Positions 23,699 to 26,697 of a DNA stretch of 26,697 bases are shown here, piece after piece. Source of the stretch: JBDTNL01 sp039933785 (GTDB lineage: Bacteria > Acidobacteriota > Thermoanaerobaculia > Multivoradales > JAGPDF01); NCBI GenBank assembly GCA_039933785.1, contig JBDTNL010000052.1, forward strand, positions 1 through 26,697, written 5' to 3'. The notes below the pieces were generated by a model. That model was given only the letters and a program-made list of their open reading frames with translations, searched no databases and was not told the origin of the DNA. The position numbers and the translations under genes were made by a program. Position 1 is the first letter of the stretch. Each line of letters starts with the position of its first letter.

Positions 23699-25243
23699 TC
23701 AGCTGTTGCCGGATCCGGATCCGGATCCGGATCCGAACCCGTGACCCGATGTGACGACCGGCATCTGGCGCCGGAGGAGCTCGTTCTCGAATGCGATGCC
23801 CACCTGCGCGGCGGCGAGCTCGAGCAGCTCGATCGAATCGCCTTCGGTCTCCAGGTCGCCGTGATCCGCGTACACCAGCGCGATCGGTCTTTGCACGCCA
23901 AGCACCGGGATGACGGCGAAGTCGCCGCGCTTCGGCGGATTGAGCTTCTTGAAGAGATCCGGTGGCAGCAACTCAGCGGCGAAGCGGGCGCGTTGCGCTT
24001 CACCGGTCTCGAGCGCGCGGGTGAACGGCGGCGCGGCATCGAGCGCCAGGCGCATGTTGCGGGTGAGCAAGGCGAGCGGGCGATTCTCGGGGCCGTAGCC
24101 GAAGGCGCCGATCGCCGACAGCTGTTCGCGGCGGACCAGGAAGAGCACCGCGCGCTCGAAGGACTCGGAGATGATGCGCATCAGATTCAACGCCACGGTG
24201 GCGGAGACCATGCCCGAGCGCAGCTCGCTAAACACGCGGCGCAGGCGTTCGACGTCGGTGTTCTCCGGCGCCAACGAGCGGGTCGCCGGACGCCGGCTGA
24301 TGGCCAGCCGCCGCACCCAGTCCGCCGCCGCCGCGAAGTCGCCTCCGGGGAGCGCCGCCATGGCGCCGGCGGCGTAGACCTCGGCCACCGGCGTGGTCGC
24401 GGCGGTCAGCGCCAAGCACGAAGCGCTCGGTGAACGCCGGGCGATCTCGCTCAGGGTAGCGATCGACCCACCGTGTTCGAGGTCGACCACCACCACGGGT
24501 GGCGACTCCGCGAGCGCGCTCAGCCCGGCCTGATCGGCGCTCACGGTCTCGATCGGAAAACGCTCTCCGACGAGCTCGATGCGCAACCGCAGAGCCACGT
24601 CGGGCTCGTTGGAGACCACTTGCACGCGCAAGCTGGTGAGGTGCTTTGCCTCCGGCGCCGCCGCGGTCTGGTTCATCTCGAACGACGCTTGCGGCAAGTC
24701 CTCGCGCGGCGGACGATCCTTCTCGTCGAACAGCCGCGCGGCTTCGAGCAGCACCATCTGAATGTCGACGTCGGCGTCGGGCAGGACGTCGCTGGGGTAG
24801 ATGCCGATGTCGTCGGCGGGGGCCTTGTCGTCGACGACGAAGGCGAAGTTGCCCATTTCCCAATTGACCACTTCGGCGACCGCCTGCGAGATCTGCCGGC
24901 CGACCAGGCTGCGGAGCTCGTCGTCGGCGATGGCGCCCGAGGCGACGAGGATCTGGCCCAGGCTGCGCGTCTCTCCCGGCTTCTTCTGCAAGGCGACCGC
25001 GGCGACGATACGGTCCTGGGTCAGCCGGCCATCGGCGGTGAGCATCTCGCCCAGCCTGGGGGTCTTGGGCGCCGTGGCTCGCACCAACCGGCCAGCGTGA
25101 AATTGCAGGCTGGCGCGCTCTCCGTTCTCTTCCAGAGACAGGGTGCCGCTGCGGTGGCCAATATGGATGAACTGAAGGACGTCCGAAACCGAGACGTCCT
25201 TCAGGCTGCCGGAGATCGTGACGGGTCCGGAGATTTCATCCAT
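23699..25243 (-). CDS. DUF4388/PATAN protein with degenerate receiver and GAF-like C-terminus
   Basis: A 514-residue soluble protein. The N-terminal PATAN/DUF4388 domain (about 1-180) is evident: ISGSLKDVSVSDVLQFIHI, RSGTLSLEE and LQFHAGRLVRATAP, followed by MLTADGRLTQDRIVAAVAL. Residues 204-312 look like a receiver fold (VQVVSNEPDVALRLRIEL, then PPVVVVDLEHGG, CLALTAATTP and AAGAMAALPGG). It lacks the acidic pair and the Lys, so it is probably non-phosphorylated. The rest (about 335-500) resembles GAF (AVLFLVRREQLSAIGAFGYG, then PVLGVQRPIALVYADHG). The tail is Gly-Ser repeats. The gene converges on cheR with a 1-bp gap. The chosen ATG 25243 is 5 nt from a predicted -10; an alternative ATG at 25264 would lie upstream of that -10. 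PATAN domains accompany response regulators in several phyla. A role in this chemosensory pathway is inference. Confidence 0.8.
   Translation of the reverse strand: MDEISGPVTISGSLKDVSVSDVLQFIHIGHRSGTLSLEENGERASLQFHAGRLVRATAPKTPRLGEMLTADGRLTQDRIVAAVALQKKPGETRSLGQILVASGAIADDELRSLVGRQISQAVAEVVNWEMGNFAFVVDDKAPADDIGIYPSDVLPDADVDIQMVLLEAARLFDEKDRPPREDLPQASFEMNQTAAAPEAKHLTSLRVQVVSNEPDVALRLRIELVGERFPIETVSADQAGLSALAESPPVVVVDLEHGGSIATLSEIARRSPSASCLALTAATTPVAEVYAAGAMAALPGGDFAAAADWVRRLAISRRPATRSLAPENTDVERLRRVFSELRSGMVSATVALNLMRIISESFERAVLFLVRREQLSAIGAFGYGPENRPLALLTRNMRLALDAAPPFTRALETGEAQRARFAAELLPPDLFKKLNPPKRGDFAVIPVLGVQRPIALVYADHGDLETEGDSIELLELAAAQVGIAFENELLRRQMPVVTSGHGFGSGSGSGSGNS
23711..23734. repeat. 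Tandem GGATCC hexamer, four units
   Basis: Four back-to-back GGATCC units (each a palindrome and a BamHI site) encode the Gly-Ser repeats at the C-terminus of the PATAN protein, just before its stop. The coding phase is unaffected by gain or loss of a unit. Confidence 0.95.
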
Positions 25244-25248
25244 CGCAA

Positions 25249-25277
25249 CGTATAAGTTTAGCATTAGGTAGAGGCAA
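25249..25277 (-). promoter_or_regulatory. Predicted promoter of the DUF4388/PATAN gene
   Basis: On the minus strand TTGCCT (25272-25277, 4 of 6 to -35), a 17-bp spacer and TATACG (25249-25254, 4 of 6 to -10), with only 5 nt before the ATG at 25243. The transcript would be leaderless or nearly so. It lies in the 66-bp gap shared with the divergent ftsK. Confidence 0.45.
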
Positions 25278-25309
25278 AGCGCTGAGAGTGCTAGACTTCC
25301 GCGTAGCCG

Positions 25310-26697
25310 ATGCAGCCGCCGATGTCCTCCGAGAGTCCTGAGCCCCGTCCCGCGAAGCCCGCCCGCGAAGGCCTTCATCCCGCCAAGGGAAACGAGGTCC
25401 TGGGCATCGTCCAGGTCACGTTGGGGCTGCTCATCGCGACCAGTCTGCTCAGCTATCACCCTGCCGATCCGAGTTTCCTCTACGACCCCGGGGCGGCCGC
25501 GGAGGCGGCTCACAACCTCATCGGTCATTTCGGCGCCCAGTTGTCGGCGCTCTTCATTGGGCTCCTGGGACTCACGGCGGCGCTCGTGCCGCTGCTCCTG
25601 TTGATTACCGGCTGGCGGCGTTTGCGCCGCCACGAGGCGAGCAAAGTGGTGGGGCGCGGCACCGGAGCGTTCCTTCTCCTCGCGGCTTTGCCCGGATTGC
25701 TCCAGCTCAACCTGGGAAGCATTCCGTTCCGCGGGCTGCCGGTCGAGGCCGGGGGCGGCTTCGGCGTCCTGCTGGCAAAGTTCTTCGAGCAGCGGCTGAA
25801 CTACACCGGCGCGCTCCTCGTGCTGCTCGCCCTGGTGGTGATCGGTGCCACGCTGCTCGTGCAGTCGACGCTCGGCGAGTTGTTGGCGCATTGGAAGCAG
25901 AGCTTGCAGAGTTGGCGCGAGAGCACGACGCTCGCTTGGGCACGCCGCCGTGAGCGGCGGGAGAAGGACCGTCAACGACAGCGCGTGGTGAGCAAGCATC
26001 TGCAACGTATTCAGGAGGAGCGCGCGCAGTCGGCGCCCCCGGCCGGCGGCGAGACCGTATTGCCGAGCGTGGTGCCGGGACCCGCGAACCGGCCGCGCAA
26101 CGAAGGACCGCTGCGGGTGCGCATCCGGCAACGGCGCGGCGTGAGCGACTATGCCGTGCGCAAGGTGCACGGGACGGTGGGTATCGCGTCGGGGCCGAGC
26201 GAGCTCGATGGGTTCGAGGATTCGGCGACCGATCTGCCGCTGGCGCCGGCAGGGCCCGGTTCGGCGCCGATATCAATGCCCGCGCCCTTGTCCGCGCCGA
26301 GTCGCTCACCGGTGAAACGCCGCGAAGCTGCGGAACCGCCGGGCGCGCCGCCGCGGCAGAAGGAAATGGCTTTTGTCGGCGACGTGGCGGCGGCCTCCGA
26401 GCTCCCGCCGCTCAACTTGTTGCAGCTCGACCCGATCAAGAGCTCGATCGACGAGAACGAGTTGGTGCGCCTCGGCGAAGCCATCCGCTCGCGCTGTGAA
26501 GAGTTCGGCGTCGAGGGCACGGTCGAAGGCATCACTCCCGGACCGGTCATCACGGTCTACGAATTCCAGCCTGCTCCGGGCGTCAAGGTCAGCCAGATCG
26601 TGAACTTGCAAGACGACCTGGCGCTGGCGCTCAAAGCGGAGTCGGTGCGCATCGATCGCCTGCCCGGCCGCTCGACGCTGGGCATCGAGGTGCCGAA
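25310..26697 (+). CDS. ftsK: FtsK/SpoIIIE-family DNA translocase, N-terminal part (runs off the window)
   Basis: The open frame begins at ATG 25310 (a TAG at 25304-25306 blocks extension) or ATG 25322 and continues with no stop to the edge, about 462 residues. The N-terminal region carries four membrane helices (about 31-48, 77-100, 115-133 and 166-185), including the family SYHPADPSF after helix 1. A charged linker follows, then the start of the translocase domain: PPLNLLQLDP, GVEGTVEGITPGPVITVYEF and PAPGVKVSQIVNLQDDLALAL. That is the alpha/beta module before the RecA-like motor. The motor and gamma (KOPS-reading) domains are outside the window. FtsK pumps chromosome dimers through the closing septum and activates Xer recombination at dif. 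Confidence 0.93.
   Translation, partial: MQPPMSSESPEPRPAKPAREGLHPAKGNEVLGIVQVTLGLLIATSLLSYHPADPSFLYDPGAAAEAAHNLIGHFGAQLSALFIGLLGLTAALVPLLLLITGWRRLRRHEASKVVGRGTGAFLLLAALPGLLQLNLGSIPFRGLPVEAGGGFGVLLAKFFEQRLNYTGALLVLLALVVIGATLLVQSTLGELLAHWKQSLQSWRESTTLAWARRRERREKDRQRQRVVSKHLQRIQEERAQSAPPAGGETVLPSVVPGPANRPRNEGPLRVRIRQRRGVSDYAVRKVHGTVGIASGPSELDGFEDSATDLPLAPAGPGSAPISMPAPLSAPSRSPVKRREAAEPPGAPPRQKEMAFVGDVAAASELPPLNLLQLDPIKSSIDENELVRLGEAIRSRCEEFGVEGTVEGITPGPVITVYEFQPAPGVKVSQIVNLQDDLALALKAESVRIDRLPGRSTLGIEVP

Noticed and set aside
19543..24039. A 1498-codon open frame on the minus strand across cheA, cheB and cheR
   Set aside because: It is antisense to three genes with complete catalytic motifs. Its translation is low-complexity Arg/Ala/His-rich with no family features, as expected of a high-GC shadow frame.

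Overview
The window is a high-GC, densely packed bacterial chromosome segment. It contains an O-antigen-ligase-type membrane protein, a full chemosensory operon and a MoxR/Bat operon, and has no phage, IS, CRISPR, rRNA or tRNA genes that I can recognise. The gene set (Gram-negative envelope polymer gene, Frz-like chemosensory layout, DUF4388/PATAN protein, MoxR-DUF58-Bat operon) suggests a free-living Gram-negative such as an Acidobacteriota or Myxococcota relative. That placement is inference only. Non-ATG starts are common, and many neighbouring genes overlap by exactly 4 bp.

Layout, left to right. (1) 39-1940 (+) is an O-antigen ligase/polymerase-like protein. (2) 1941-2557 (-) is a VapBC/FitAB-type toxin-antitoxin pair with a well-formed promoter and a flanking inverted repeat. 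(3) 2644-3984 (-) is L-lysine 6-transaminase. (4) 4174-5331 (-) is a GAF-GGDEF diguanylate cyclase. (5) 5417-12918 (-) is a seven-gene operon: MoxR ATPase, DUF58 protein, a small BatD-like membrane protein, BatA, BatB, a TPR protein and BatD. Six of these genes are chained by five successive 4-bp overlaps. (6) 13086-13922 (+) is the rRNA adenine dimethyltransferase RsmA/KsgA. (7) 13879-15038 (-) is a single-domain response regulator followed by a GAF protein. (8) 15118-23697 (+) is a chemosensory operon: mcp1, cheW, a short CheW-like gene, mcp2, cheA-REC, cheB and cheR-TPR. (9) 23699-25243 (-) is a DUF4388/pseudo-receiver/GAF protein that converges on cheR. (10) 25310 to the window end (+) is the start of an FtsK/SpoIIIE translocase.

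The most interesting part is regions 7-9. The chemosensory operon resembles the Myxococcus Frz set in composition: CheW, a short CheW-like protein, a receptor, CheA fused to a receiver, CheB, and CheR with TPRs. Its two receptors have no periplasmic sensor. Instead each carries a Cache/PDC-like segment at the C-terminus, after the signalling hairpin, which would place it in the cytoplasm. This looks like a pathway controlled from inside the cell, flanked by a receiver-GAF pair and a PATAN-type protein that may be its output or modulators.

Three of the minus-strand transcription units (vapBC, the receiver gene and the DUF4388 gene) have sigma70-like promoters so close to the start codon that their mRNAs would be leaderless or nearly so. 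No intergenic gap exceeds 300 bases; the largest are about 190 bp (3985-4173) and 167 bp (12919-13085).
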